Positions 18,257 to 26,784 of a stretch of DNA of 44,670 nt are shown here, piece after piece. The DNA comes from an uncultured Acidovorax sp. (GTDB lineage: Bacteria; Pseudomonadota; Gammaproteobacteria; Burkholderiales; Burkholderiaceae_C). The notes below the pieces were generated by a model. That model was not told where the DNA came from. It saw nothing but the letters and a program-made list of their open reading frames with translations, and did no database searches. Position 1 is the first letter of the stretch, and each line of letters starts with the position of its first letter. The translations under genes and the position numbers were made by a program. The stretch covers positions 1-44,670 of the forward strand of contig CAJYHL010000025.1 in assembly GCA_913774625.1 (NCBI GenBank), in the 5' to 3' direction.

Positions 18257-19075
18257 ATGACAGCTTCTACCCCCTCACAGACAGGCAACTCTTCGTCCTC
18301 CACGCTGACCCAAGCCACGTCGATCTTCCCCAGCCTGAAGGGCCGCTCGGTCTTCGTGACCGGCGGCGGCAGCGGCATCGGCGCCTCGATCGTGGCGGCC
18401 TTCGCCGAGCAAGGCGCCCGTGTCGCCTTCGTCGATGTGGCGGCTCAGGCCAGCGAGCAACTCGTGCAGCAGCTGGCGGACGCCGGCCTGCCGCGCCCCT
18501 GGTGGCGCGCCTGCGACGTGCGCGACATCGAGGCGCTGCGAAGCTGCATGGCCGATGCGGCGGCGGAACTGGGCGACTTCTCCGTGCTGGTCAACAACGT
18601 GGCCAGCGACGATCGGCACTCGCTCGAATCCGTCACGCCGGACTACTACGACGAGCGCATGGCCATCAACGAACGCCCGGCCTTCTTCGCCATCCAGGCG
18701 GCCGTGCCGGGCATGCGCCGGCTGGGCGGGGGCTCCGTCGTCAACCTGGGCTCGACCGGATGGCAGGGCAAGGGCGACGGCTATCCCTGCTATGCCATCG
18801 CCAAGTCGTCGGTGAACGGCCTCACCCGCGGCCTGGCGCGCACCCTGGGGCGCGACCGCATCCGCATCAACACGGTCTCGCCGGGCTGGGTGATGACCGA
18901 GCGGCAGATCAAGCTCTGGCTCGACGCCAAGGGCGAGGAGGAGATCGCACGCAACCAGTGCCTGCCCGACAAGCTGCGCCCGCAGGACATCGCCCGCATG
19001 GTGCTGTTCCTCGCCTCGGACGATGCGGCCATGTGCACGGCGCAGGAATTCAAGGTGGATGCGGGCTGGGTCTAG
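18257..19075 (+). CDS. SDR-family sugar 1-dehydrogenase (probable L-arabinose/D-galactose 1-dehydrogenase)
   Basis: This 272-residue short-chain dehydrogenase/reductase has a Rossmann motif TGGGSGIG (35-42), the NNVA structural motif (113-116) and the catalytic triad S166, Y179, K183 ('YAIAK'). In this context it should oxidise the pyranose at C1 with NAD(P)+, giving the lactone for the divergent lactonase. It resembles the SDR-type xylose/arabinose dehydrogenases rather than the Gfo/Idh-type arabinose dehydrogenase of Azospirillum. ATG 18257 is preferred over a TTG at 18236, although neither has a clear Shine-Dalgarno. The first 25 residues are Ser/Thr-rich and probably disordered. Substrate range (arabinose, galactose or both) is inferred. 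It converges with the LysR gene; a weak ACCGG/CCGGT hairpin (19090-19105) lies between the stops. Confidence 0.88.
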   Translation: MTASTPSQTGNSSSSTLTQATSIFPSLKGRSVFVTGGGSGIGASIVAAFAEQGARVAFVDVAAQASEQLVQQLADAGLPRPWWRACDVRDIEALRSCMADAAAELGDFSVLVNNVASDDRHSLESVTPDYYDERMAINERPAFFAIQAAVPGMRRLGGGSVVNLGSTGWQGKGDGYPCYAIAKSSVNGLTRGLARTLGRDRIRINTVSPGWVMTERQIKLWLDAKGEEEIARNQCLPDKLRPQDIARMVLFLASDDAAMCTAQEFKVDAGWV

Positions 19076-19105
19076 CCACCCGCCCCACCACCGGTCAAGG
19101 CCGGT

Positions 19106-20065
19106 TCAGTCGGCGTCCAGGCGCACGCCGTACTGCGCGAAGCACACCTGCTTGAGCGCCTTGATCATCACCTTGGCCGCAGGCGACAGCAGCCGGTCGG
19201 CAGGCGTGATGATGCCGAAGGCGTCCATATGGCAGGGCATGGAAAGAGGCAGCACCGCCACCATGCCGTGGGCCGCGTAGTAGCGCGCCACTTCGGTTCC
19301 CACCACGGCCACCATGTCGCTCTGCTGGAGCATGCGCGTCATGAACAGCAGCGAAGAGGTTTCCACGGTATCGACCGGCGGCGCCAGCCCGTCCTGCCGG
19401 AACATCAGGTCGAAGCGATGGCGCAGCACGCTGCCCGCCGGCGGCACGATCCATCCGGTGGCCAGCACATCGCGCAGGCTCAGGCCGCTCACGCCCGACA
19501 GCGGATGGCCGGGCCGGGTGATGGCGCAGACCGGCTCCTCGATCAGCGGCTCGTAGCGCAGGCTGCTCTTGTCATGCTCGGCGAACAGGCGGCCGACCAC
19601 GATGTCGAGCCGGCCCTGCTCCAGCCGCTCCAGCAGCACCGGGCTGGTCTCGATGTCGAGCGAGATGCGCAGGCTGGGGTGTTCCTGCTTGGCCAGGGCC
19701 ACGGCCGCCGGCAGCAGGCTCACCCCCGGCGAGGTGATGGCACCGATGCCCACCTGGCCGTAGTGCCCGGTCTTCAGCGCATGGATCTCGTCGTGCGCCT
19801 GGTTCAGGTTGGCCAGGGCCATGCGGGCGTGGCGGATCATGGTCTCGCCGTACCAGGTCGGGCGCATGCCGCGCGGCAGCCGCTCGAAAAGGGACACCTC
19901 CAGCACGTCCTCCAGGTCCTTGAGCAGCTTGGAGGCCGCCGGCTGGGTCATGCTGAGCACCTGCGCCGCGCGGTGGATGTTGCCCTCTTCGGCCAGCGCG
20001 ACCAGCAGCAGCAGCTGCCGCGTCTTGAGACGCGCACGGATGAACCAGTGGTTGTAAGTGCTCAT
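19106..20065 (-). CDS. LysR-type transcriptional regulator, GbpR-like
   Basis: This 319-residue LysR-type regulator has an N-terminal winged helix-turn-helix (about 13-72, 'IHRAAQVLSMTQPAASKLLKDLE') and a two-lobed ligand-binding domain from about 95. The helix-turn-helix region ('LKTRQLLLLVALAEEGNIHRAA', 'RLPRGMRPTWYGE') is typical of the GbpR subgroup, which controls chvE and sugar-uptake genes in Agrobacterium and Azospirillum. It lies divergent to the operon containing chvE, so direct control by arabinose, galactose or a pathway intermediate is likely. ATG 20065 is preferred; the frame could extend to 20152, but that stretch contains the presumed operators. There is no strong ribosome site. 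Confidence 0.92.
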   Translation of the reverse strand: MSTYNHWFIRARLKTRQLLLLVALAEEGNIHRAAQVLSMTQPAASKLLKDLEDVLEVSLFERLPRGMRPTWYGETMIRHARMALANLNQAHDEIHALKTGHYGQVGIGAITSPGVSLLPAAVALAKQEHPSLRISLDIETSPVLLERLEQGRLDIVVGRLFAEHDKSSLRYEPLIEEPVCAITRPGHPLSGVSGLSLRDVLATGWIVPPAGSVLRHRFDLMFRQDGLAPPVDTVETSSLLFMTRMLQQSDMVAVVGTEVARYYAAHGMVAVLPLSMPCHMDAFGIITPADRLLSPAAKVMIKALKQVCFAQYGVRLDAD

Positions 20066-20086
20066 GGGGTTTTCGAGAATGCCGGG

Positions 20087-20130
20087 ATAGATATCTATTT
20101 TGCTCAAAAAAATATTGGATTGATATCTAA
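20087..20130. promoter_or_regulatory. Candidate LysR operators between the regulator and the catabolic operon
   Basis: ATAGATATCTAT (20087-20098) is a perfect 12-bp palindrome. Its half GATATCTA recurs at 20122-20129, 32 bp away (about three helical turns), inside GATT-N8-AATC (20118-20133). A weak plus-strand promoter, TTGGAT-N18-TACAGT (20115-20144), would place the second site in its spacer; TTGAAA near 20153 is a possible minus-strand -35. The arrangement suits a LysR activator bound between divergent genes. Confidence 0.45.
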
Positions 20131-20187
20131 ATCGAACGTACAGTCGTTTCAACTTTTTGACTACCCTTCCTCCGGCCGCCCCACCCC

Positions 20188-21639
20188 ATGAAGCTCGGCG
20201 ACATGCAGCAGAACCCTCGCCACCTGATCAATGGTCGGTGGGAGATCGGCACCACCACGGGCGTGAGCATCAACCCGTCGGACACCCGCGAAGTGGTGGC
20301 CGAGCATGCCCGGGCCGACAGCAACCAGACCGAGCAGGCCGTGCGGGCCGCCAGCGACGCGCTGGCCTCCTGGAGCCACAGCGGCCCGCAGCGCCGGGCC
20401 GACGTGCTGGACCTGATCGGCAGCGAGCTGCTGGCACGCAAGGACGAGCTGGGCAAGCTGCTGGCCCGCGAAGAGGGAAAGACCCTGCCCGAAGCCGTGG
20501 CCGAGGTCGCGCGCAGCGGGCAGATCTTCAAGTTCTTCGCCGGCGAGGCGCTGCGCATTCCGGGCGAGCTGCTGGCATCGGTGCGCCAGGGCGTGCAGGT
20601 GGACGTCACCCGCGAGCCGGTGGGTGTCGTGGGCATCATCGCTCCCTGGAACTTCCCCTTCGCGATTCCGGCCTGGAAGATCGCACCGGCCCTGGCCTAC
20701 GGCAACACGGTGGTGTTCAAGCCGGCCGAGAACGTGCCCACCTGCGGCTGGGCGCTGGCCGAGATCATCAGCCGCAGCGGCCTGCCTGCGGGCGCCTTCA
20801 ACCTCGTCATGGGCAGCGGCCGCCAGGTCGGCCAGACCCTGGTGGACCACCCGCTGGTCAACGCCCTGAGCTTCACCGGCTCGGTCGCCACCGGCACCCG
20901 CGTGCTGCAGGCCGCCACTGCCCGCCGAGCCAAGGTGCAGCTGGAGATGGGCGGCAAGAACCCGCTGGTGGTGCTGGCCGATGCCGACCTGGAGCAGGCC
21001 GTGGACTGCGCCCTGCAGGGCGGCTATTTCTCCACGGGCCAGCGCTGCACCGCCTCCAGCCGCTTCATCGTCGAGGCCGGCGTACACGACGCTTTCGTGG
21101 CGCGGCTGCGCCAGCGGCTCGCGGCCCTCAAGGTCGGCCATGCGCTGGAACGCGGCACCGAGATGGGTCCGGTGGTGGACGAAAGCCAGCTGGCGCAGAA
21201 CCTCGACTACGTCGCCATCGCCCGCAAGGAAGGCGCGGAGCATGTCTTCGGCGGCGAACGCCTGGAGCGCCCCACGCCCGGCCACTACATGAGCCCGGCC
21301 CTCTTCCTGGCCCGTCCCGAGCACCGCATCGCCCGCGAGGAGATCTTCGGCCCGGTGGCCTGCGTGCTGCGCGCCGACAGCTACGAGCACGCGCTGCTGC
21401 TGGCCAACGACACGCCCTTCGGCCTGTGCGCCGGCATCTGCACCACTTCGCTCAAGCACGCCATGCATTTCAAGCGGCATGCCAACGTGGGCATGACCAT
21501 GGTCAACCTGCCGACGGCGGGCGTGGACTTCCACGTGCCGTTCGGCGGCCGCAAGGACTCCAGCTACGGCCCGCGCGAACAGGGCAGCCACGCCGCCGAG
21601 TTCTACACCACCGTCAAGACGGGGTACATGCTGGCCTGA
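20188..21639 (+). CDS. Alpha-ketoglutaric semialdehyde dehydrogenase (2,5-dioxopentanoate dehydrogenase)
   Basis: This 483-residue aldehyde dehydrogenase should oxidise alpha-ketoglutaric semialdehyde to alpha-ketoglutarate, the last step of the non-phosphorylating arabinose route. Aldehyde dehydrogenase residues are N155 ('PWNFP'), E253 ('LEMGGKNP') and the catalytic C287 ('GQRCTA'), with the cofactor loop 'FTGSVATG' (229-236). Length and sequence style match the bacterial KGSADH group. It is the first gene of the large operon, and the arabinonate and ketodeoxyarabinonate dehydratases further down supply its substrate. ATG 20188 is used; a second ATG (20203) is possible and no strong Shine-Dalgarno distinguishes them. 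Confidence 0.92.
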   Translation: MKLGDMQQNPRHLINGRWEIGTTTGVSINPSDTREVVAEHARADSNQTEQAVRAASDALASWSHSGPQRRADVLDLIGSELLARKDELGKLLAREEGKTLPEAVAEVARSGQIFKFFAGEALRIPGELLASVRQGVQVDVTREPVGVVGIIAPWNFPFAIPAWKIAPALAYGNTVVFKPAENVPTCGWALAEIISRSGLPAGAFNLVMGSGRQVGQTLVDHPLVNALSFTGSVATGTRVLQAATARRAKVQLEMGGKNPLVVLADADLEQAVDCALQGGYFSTGQRCTASSRFIVEAGVHDAFVARLRQRLAALKVGHALERGTEMGPVVDESQLAQNLDYVAIARKEGAEHVFGGERLERPTPGHYMSPALFLARPEHRIAREEIFGPVACVLRADSYEHALLLANDTPFGLCAGICTTSLKHAMHFKRHANVGMTMVNLPTAGVDFHVPFGGRKDSSYGPREQGSHAAEFYTTVKTGYMLA

Positions 21640-21708
21640 AAAGCTTTCCCATCCAGTCGTTACCGACAACCACGCATCCCGACCACCATAAAGACAGGAG
21701 ACAAGACC

Positions 21709-22674
21709 ATGCAATTGAACCGACGTACCCTCGCCGCAGCTCTGGCCTGCGCACCGCTGGCGGCCCTGCTGCCGAAGGGCGCCTGGGCCCAGAAGCCCAT
21801 CGTTCTCGGCTTCAGCCAGGTGGGGGCGGAAAGCGAGTGGCGCACCGCGAACACCGAATCGATCAAGTCGGCCGCCAAGGACGCCGGCATCGAGCTGAAG
21901 TTCTCCGACGCGCAGCAGAAGCAGGAGAACCAGATCAAGGCCATCCGCTCCTTCATCGCCCAGCGCGTGGACGTGATCGCGTTCTCGCCGGTCGTCGAAT
22001 CGGGCTGGGAGCCGGTGCTGCGCGAGGCCAAGGCGGCCAAGATTCCGGTGGTGCTCACGGACCGTGCCGTCAACGTCAAGGACCCGTCGCTCTACGTCAC
22101 CTTCATGGGCTCCGACTTCGTGGAAGAAGGCCGCAAGGCCGGCCGCTGGCTGGTCGAGAAGATGAAGGACAACAAGGGCGACGTGAACATCGTCGAGCTG
22201 CAGGGCACGGTGGGCTCGGCCCCGGCCATCGACCGCAAGAAGGGCTTCGAGGAAGTCATCAAGGCCGACCCGAAGTTCAAGATCATCCGCTCGCAGACCG
22301 GCGACTTCACCCGCGCCAAGGGCAAGGAAGTGATGGAAGCCTTCCTCAAGGCCGAGGGCAAGAAGATCAATGTGCTGTACGCGCATAACGACGACATGGC
22401 CATCGGCGCGATCCAGGCCATCGAGGAGGCCGGCCTGAAGCCCGGCAAGGACATCATCATCATCTCCATCGACGCCGTGAAGGGCGCCTTCGAAGCCATG
22501 ATGGCCGGCAAGCTCAACGTGACGGTGGAATGCAGCCCGCTGCTGGGCCCGCAGCTGATGGCCGCGGTCAAGGACATCAAGGCCGGCAAGCCGGTGCCCA
22601 AGCGCATCGTGACGGAAGAAGGCATCTTCCCCATGGAGACCGCCGCCCAGGAATTCCCCAAGCGCAAGTATTGA
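21709..22674 (+). CDS. ytfQ: YtfQ-type periplasmic sugar-binding protein (galactofuranose/arabinose ABC importer)
   Basis: This 321-residue periplasmic binding protein (Peripla_BP_4 fold) is very similar along its whole length to E. coli YtfQ as I recall it: '[12 protein letters not shown]', '[14 protein letters not shown]', '[18 protein letters not shown]', '[17 protein letters not shown]' and '[15 protein letters not shown]'. The signal peptide runs to about 28 ('GAWAQ') and carries an early Arg pair ('NRRT'), so Tat export is possible but not certain. CAGGAG precedes the ATG. Its cognate ATPase and permeases (ytfR, ytfT, yjfF) are separated from it by chvE-gguA-gguB. YtfQ relatives bind galactofuranose or arabinose; the cluster makes both plausible. 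Confidence 0.93.
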   Translation: MQLNRRTLAAALACAPLAALLPKGAWAQKPIVLGFSQVGAESEWRTANTESIKSAAKDAGIELKFSDAQQKQENQIKAIRSFIAQRVDVIAFSPVVESGWEPVLREAKAAKIPVVLTDRAVNVKDPSLYVTFMGSDFVEEGRKAGRWLVEKMKDNKGDVNIVELQGTVGSAPAIDRKKGFEEVIKADPKFKIIRSQTGDFTRAKGKEVMEAFLKAEGKKINVLYAHNDDMAIGAIQAIEEAGLKPGKDIIIISIDAVKGAFEAMMAGKLNVTVECSPLLGPQLMAAVKDIKAGKPVPKRIVTEEGIFPMETAAQEFPKRKY

Positions 22675-22712
22675 GGGCGAGACGACTCTCTTCGCGCCCC
22701 AGTGGTCCGCGG

Positions 22713-22733
22713 GCCTGCCGGCACAGTGCAGGC
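22713..22733 (+). other. Hairpin between ytfQ and chvE
   Basis: GCCTGC-N9-GCAGGC forms a 6-bp stem in the 110-nt gap, with TTTT following 7 nt later. It is not a good intrinsic terminator but could protect the 3' end of the ytfQ transcript or cause partial termination. Confidence 0.3.
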
Positions 22734-22784
22734 GGCTCGCTTTTCCCTCGATCCTTCACACCCATAAAAACCAGGAGACCAACC

Positions 22785-23855
22785 GTGAAACGAAGCTTTC
22801 TGAAAACCGCTGCCGCCGTCCTCGCCCTGTGCGCTGCCGGCACCATGAGCACTGCCCAGGCGCAGGACAAGGGCAGCATCGGCATTTCCATGCCCACCAA
22901 GTCCTCGGCCCGCTGGATCGCTGACGGCGACAACATGGTCAAGGTGCTCAAGGAGCGCGGCTACAAGACCGACCTGCAGTACGCCGACGACGACATCCCC
23001 AACCAGCTGGCCCAGATCGAGAACATGGTCACCAAGGGCGCCAAGGTGCTGGTGGTCGCCTCCATCGACGGCACCACGCTCTCCCGCGTGCTGCAGAGCG
23101 CGGCCGACAAGGGCGTGAAGGTCATCGCCTACGACCGCCTCATCAAGGGCTCGAAGAACGTGGACTACTACGCCACCTTCGACAACTTCCAGGTCGGCGT
23201 GCTGCAGGCCCAGTCCATCGTGGACAAGCTGGGCCTCAAGCAGGGCAAGGGCCCCTTCAACATCGAACTCTTCGGCGGCTCGCCCGACGACAACAACGCC
23301 TTCTTCTTCTACGACGGCGCGATGAGCGTGCTGCAGCCCTACATCGACAGCGGCAAGCTGGTGGTGCGCAGCAAGCAGACCGGCATGAACAAGGTCGGCA
23401 CGCTGCGCTGGGACGGAGCGGTGGCCCAGGCCCGCATGGACAACCTGCTGTCGGCCTACTACGGCAAGGACAAGCTCGATGCCGTGCTCTCGCCCTATGA
23501 CGGCCTGTCCATCGGCATCCTGTCCTCGCTCAAGGGCGTGGGCTACTGCACGGCCCAGCAGCCCTGCCCCATCGTCACCGGGCAGGACGCCGAAGTGCCT
23601 TCGGTCAAGTCCATCCTGAAGGGCGAGCAGTACTCCACCGTGTTCAAGGACACGCGCGAGCTCGCCAAGGTCGCCGCCAACATGGTGGACGCAGTGCTCT
23701 CGGGCAAGCAGCCCGAGATCAACGACACCAAGACCTACAACAACGGCGTGAAGGTCGTGCCCGCCTACCTGCTCAAGCCGGTGCTGGTGGACAAGTCCAA
23801 CTGGAAGAAGATCCTGGTGGACAGCGGCTACTACAAGGAATCGCAGCTCAAGTGA
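22785..23855 (+). CDS. chvE: ChvE multiple-sugar-binding periplasmic protein
   Basis: This 356-residue periplasmic monosaccharide-binding protein is almost colinear with Agrobacterium ChvE as I recall it: '[10 protein letters not shown]', '[17 protein letters not shown]', '[15 protein letters not shown]', '[20 protein letters not shown]', '[11 protein letters not shown]' and '[10 protein letters not shown]'. The signal peptide ends at about residue 27 ('STAQAQ'). It starts at GTG 22785, with AGGAG 8 nt upstream. ChvE binds arabinose, galactose, xylose and glucose and feeds the GguAB importer, whose genes follow. In Agrobacterium it also signals to VirA; nothing here suggests that role. A strong hairpin follows the stop, as often seen after binding-protein genes. 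Confidence 0.95.
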   Translation: MKRSFLKTAAAVLALCAAGTMSTAQAQDKGSIGISMPTKSSARWIADGDNMVKVLKERGYKTDLQYADDDIPNQLAQIENMVTKGAKVLVVASIDGTTLSRVLQSAADKGVKVIAYDRLIKGSKNVDYYATFDNFQVGVLQAQSIVDKLGLKQGKGPFNIELFGGSPDDNNAFFFYDGAMSVLQPYIDSGKLVVRSKQTGMNKVGTLRWDGAVAQARMDNLLSAYYGKDKLDAVLSPYDGLSIGILSSLKGVGYCTAQQPCPIVTGQDAEVPSVKSILKGEQYSTVFKDTRELAKVAANMVDAVLSGKQPEINDTKTYNNGVKVVPAYLLKPVLVDKSNWKKILVDSGYYKESQLK

Positions 23856-23858
23856 CCT

Positions 23859-23953
23859 GACCCGACCGGGTCGTGCGCCGCCGCCTGCCGCGGTGGCGCA
23901 TCCCAGGCGGCCGGCAGCAGCGCCTGGCGCTCCGCGTGGAGTGCCGCTGCTGC
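23859..23953 (+). other. Two intercistronic stem-loops between chvE and gguA
   Basis: The first hairpin, GACCC-GACC-GGGTC (23859-23872), begins 3 nt after the chvE stop. The second (23914-23953) is larger: GCAGCAGC pairs with GCTGCTGC, then after a GCCT bulge GGCGCTCC pairs with GGAGTGCC (one G-U) around a GCGT loop, 16 pairs in 40 nt. There is no T-run, so an mRNA-stabilising or processing element that raises chvE over gguAB expression is likelier than a terminator. Confidence 0.55.
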
Positions 23954-24006
23954 ACCCGGCCGTCCCGACGATTCCTTCCAAGCGATGTCCATCGGACGGC
24001 AAGACC

Positions 24007-25524
24007 ATGCTTCTTGAAATGCGGAACATCCGCAAGACCTTTCCCGGGGTGGTGGCCCTGGACCGGGTGAACCTGCGCGTGCAGGCCGGCGAGATCCACG
24101 CCATCGTGGGCGAAAACGGCGCCGGCAAATCCACGCTGATGAAAGTGCTCTCCGGCGTCTATCCGCACGGCAGCTACAGCGGCGAGATCGTCTTCGACGG
24201 CGAGGAGCGCCGCTTCGCGGGCATCCGTGACAGCGAGCACCTGGGCATCATCATCATCCACCAGGAACTGGCCCTGGTACCCCTGCTCTCCATCGCCGAG
24301 AACCTCTTCCTGGGCAACGAAACCGCCCGCCGCGGCGTCATCGACTGGATGGAGGCGCACACCAGGACGCAGGCGCTGCTGCGCAAGGTGGGCCTCGCCG
24401 AATCCCCCGAGGCCCTGGTAGGCCAGCTGGGCGTGGGCAAGCAGCAGCTGGTGGAGATCGCCAAGGCGCTGTCGCGCCACGTGCGCCTGCTGATCCTGGA
24501 CGAGCCCACCGCCAGCCTGAACGAGAACGACAGCCAGGCCCTGCTGGACCTGCTGCTGGAGCTCAAGGGCCAGGGCATCACCTGCATCCTCATTTCCCAC
24601 AAGCTCAACGAGATATCGCGCGTGGCCGACTCCATCACCGTGCTGCGCGACGGCAGCACGGTGGAAACCATGGACTGCCGCGCCGCGCCCGTCAGCGAGG
24701 ACCGCGTGATCCAGGCCATGGTCGGCCGCGAGATGGCCGACCGCTATCCGCCGCGCACGCCCGACATCGGGCCCGTGGCCTTCGAGGTGCGCGGCTGGCA
24801 GGCCTACCACCCGCAGCGGCCCGAGGCGCCCTTCCTCAAGGGCATCGACCTGCAGGTGCGGCGCGGCGAGATCGTCGGCATCGCCGGCCTCATGGGCGCA
24901 GGCCGCACCGAGCTGGCCATGAGCCTCTTCGGCCGCTCCTGGGGCCAGCGCATCAGCGGCCAGGTGCTGATGAACGGCCAGCCCATCGATGTGGGCACCG
25001 TGGAAAAGGCCGTGCGCCACGGCCTGGCCTACGTGACCGAAGACCGCAAGGGCAACGGCCTGGTGCTGAACGAGGACATCCAGTTCAACATCTCGCTGGC
25101 CCATCTGGAAGGCGTCTCCACCGCCGGCGTGATCGACGACGGCGAGGAATACGCGGTGGCCCAGGGCTTCCGCGAGCGCCTGCGCATCCGCTCCTCCGGC
25201 GTCCACCAGAAGACGCTGAACCTCTCGGGCGGCAACCAGCAGAAGGTGGTGCTGGGCAAATGGCTCTTCACCCGCCCCGAGGTGCTCATCCTCGACGAGC
25301 CCACGCGCGGCATCGACGTGGGCGCCAAGTACGAGATCTACACCCTGATCGCGCAGCTGGCCGCCGAAGGCAAGTGCGTGATCGTGATCTCTTCGGAAAT
25401 GCCCGAGCTGCTGGGCATCACCGACCGCCTCTACGTGATGAACGAAGGCCGCTTCGTCGCCGAAATGCCCACCGCCGAGGCCTCGCAGGAAAAGATCATG
25501 CGCGCCATCGTGAAAGCCCACTGA
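24007..25524 (+). CDS. gguA: GguA-type sugar ABC transporter ATPase (duplicated ABC domains)
   Basis: This 505-residue CUT2-family ATPase has two fused nucleotide-binding domains and should power ChvE-dependent monosaccharide import. Domain 1 has Walker A GENGAGKS (35-42), 'LGVGKQQL' in place of the usual signature, and Walker B '[11 protein letters not shown]'. Domain 2 has the degenerate Walker A '[10 protein letters not shown]', the signature 'LSGGNQQK' and Walker B '[12 protein letters not shown]'. These asymmetries are normal for the family. ATG 24007 is used although the ribosome site is weak. gguB starts 1 nt past its stop, so the two are translationally linked. Confidence 0.95.
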   Translation: MLLEMRNIRKTFPGVVALDRVNLRVQAGEIHAIVGENGAGKSTLMKVLSGVYPHGSYSGEIVFDGEERRFAGIRDSEHLGIIIIHQELALVPLLSIAENLFLGNETARRGVIDWMEAHTRTQALLRKVGLAESPEALVGQLGVGKQQLVEIAKALSRHVRLLILDEPTASLNENDSQALLDLLLELKGQGITCILISHKLNEISRVADSITVLRDGSTVETMDCRAAPVSEDRVIQAMVGREMADRYPPRTPDIGPVAFEVRGWQAYHPQRPEAPFLKGIDLQVRRGEIVGIAGLMGAGRTELAMSLFGRSWGQRISGQVLMNGQPIDVGTVEKAVRHGLAYVTEDRKGNGLVLNEDIQFNISLAHLEGVSTAGVIDDGEEYAVAQGFRERLRIRSSGVHQKTLNLSGGNQQKVVLGKWLFTRPEVLILDEPTRGIDVGAKYEIYTLIAQLAAEGKCVIVISSEMPELLGITDRLYVMNEGRFVAEMPTAEASQEKIMRAIVKAH

Positions 25525-25525
25525 A

Positions 25526-26779
25526 ATGCCTTCCATGACCTCTACGCCCCACTCCCCCACCGCCTCTCCGGCCTCCACGCCCACCGCAGCGGCGCCCGCC
25601 GCCCAGCCCGCACACGCCGGCAGCTCGCCGCTGGAGCATGTCCGCCACCATCTGCGCGAATACGGCATGCTGATCACGCTGGTCGCCATCATGGGCTTCT
25701 TCCAGTACGTGACCGACGGCACCCTGATGGAGCCGCTCAACCTCACCAACCTGCTGCTGCAGAACAGCTACATCGTCATCATGGCGCTGGGCATGCTGCT
25801 GGTGATCGTGGCCGGCCACATCGACCTGTCGGTGGGCTCGGTCAGCGGCTTCATCGGCGCGCTGGCGGCCGTGCTCATGGTGCAGTACCAGTGGCACTTC
25901 ATCCCCGCCACGCTGGTCTGCCTGCTGTGCGGCGGCCTCATCGGCGGGCTGCAGGGCTGGTTCGTGGCGTTCTGGCGCATTCCGTCCTTCATCGTCACCC
26001 TGGCCGGCATGCTGGTCTTCAAGGGCCTGGCGCTGGCGCTGCTGGCCGGGCAATCGGTGGGCCCCTTCCCCGATTCCTTCCAGCGTCTGAGCTCGGGCTT
26101 CATTCCCGACCTGTTCAACATGCAGGGCCTCAAGGTGACCTCGCTGCTGCTGGGCGTGGCCGTGGCCGCCGCCCTGCTGGTGGCGGGCATGCGCTCCCGG
26201 GCCAACCGGCTGCGCCACGGCGTGCAGGTCGAGCCCGCCGCCTTCTTCGTCGCCCGCAACGCGGTGTTCGCCGCGCTGCTGATCTATTTCAGCTACCTGC
26301 TCGCCTCCTACAAGGGCCTGCCCAACGTGCTGATCGTGATGGCGCTGCTGATCGTGCTGTTCGACTTCGTCGCCAGCCGCACCACCATCGGCCGCCGCAT
26401 CTACGCGATGGGCGGCAACGAGAAGGCCGCCAAGCTCTCGGGCATCAAGACCGAGCGCCTGTCGCTCTACGCCTTCGTGAACATGGGCGTGCTGGCGGCG
26501 CTGGCCGGCCTGGTGTTCGCGGCGCGCCTGAACACCGCCACGCCCAAGGCGGGCCTGGGCTTCGAGCTGGACGTGATCGCGGCCTGCTTCATCGGCGGGG
26601 CTTCGGCCTCGGGCGGCGTGGGCAAGGTCATGGGCGCGGTGATCGGCGCCTTCGTGATGGGCGTGATGAACAACGGCATGTCCATCCTGGGCATCGGCAT
26701 CGACTACCAGCAGGTCATCAAGGGCGTGGTGCTGCTGGCTGCCGTGCTGGTGGACGTCTATCACAAGAACAAGGCCTGA
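25526..26779 (+). CDS. gguB: GguB-type sugar ABC transporter permease
   Basis: This 417-residue inner-membrane permease (BPD_transp_2 family) has about ten hydrophobic segments and the family signatures 'VIVAGHIDLSVGSV' and 'FIGGASASGGVGKVMGA'. The N-terminal 35 residues are Ala/Pro/Ser/Thr-rich and cytoplasmic. A longer loop ('RSRANRLRHGVQVEPA') mid-protein is typical of GguB/XylH proteins. It starts 1 nt after gguA and should form the ChvE-GguAB importer for galactose, arabinose and related sugars. The gguC gene that often follows gguB is absent; ytfR follows 5 nt after the stop instead. Confidence 0.95.
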   Translation: MPSMTSTPHSPTASPASTPTAAAPAAQPAHAGSSPLEHVRHHLREYGMLITLVAIMGFFQYVTDGTLMEPLNLTNLLLQNSYIVIMALGMLLVIVAGHIDLSVGSVSGFIGALAAVLMVQYQWHFIPATLVCLLCGGLIGGLQGWFVAFWRIPSFIVTLAGMLVFKGLALALLAGQSVGPFPDSFQRLSSGFIPDLFNMQGLKVTSLLLGVAVAAALLVAGMRSRANRLRHGVQVEPAAFFVARNAVFAALLIYFSYLLASYKGLPNVLIVMALLIVLFDFVASRTTIGRRIYAMGGNEKAAKLSGIKTERLSLYAFVNMGVLAALAGLVFAARLNTATPKAGLGFELDVIAACFIGGASASGGVGKVMGAVIGAFVMGVMNNGMSILGIGIDYQQVIKGVVLLAAVLVDVYHKNKA

Positions 26780-26784
26780 TCGCC

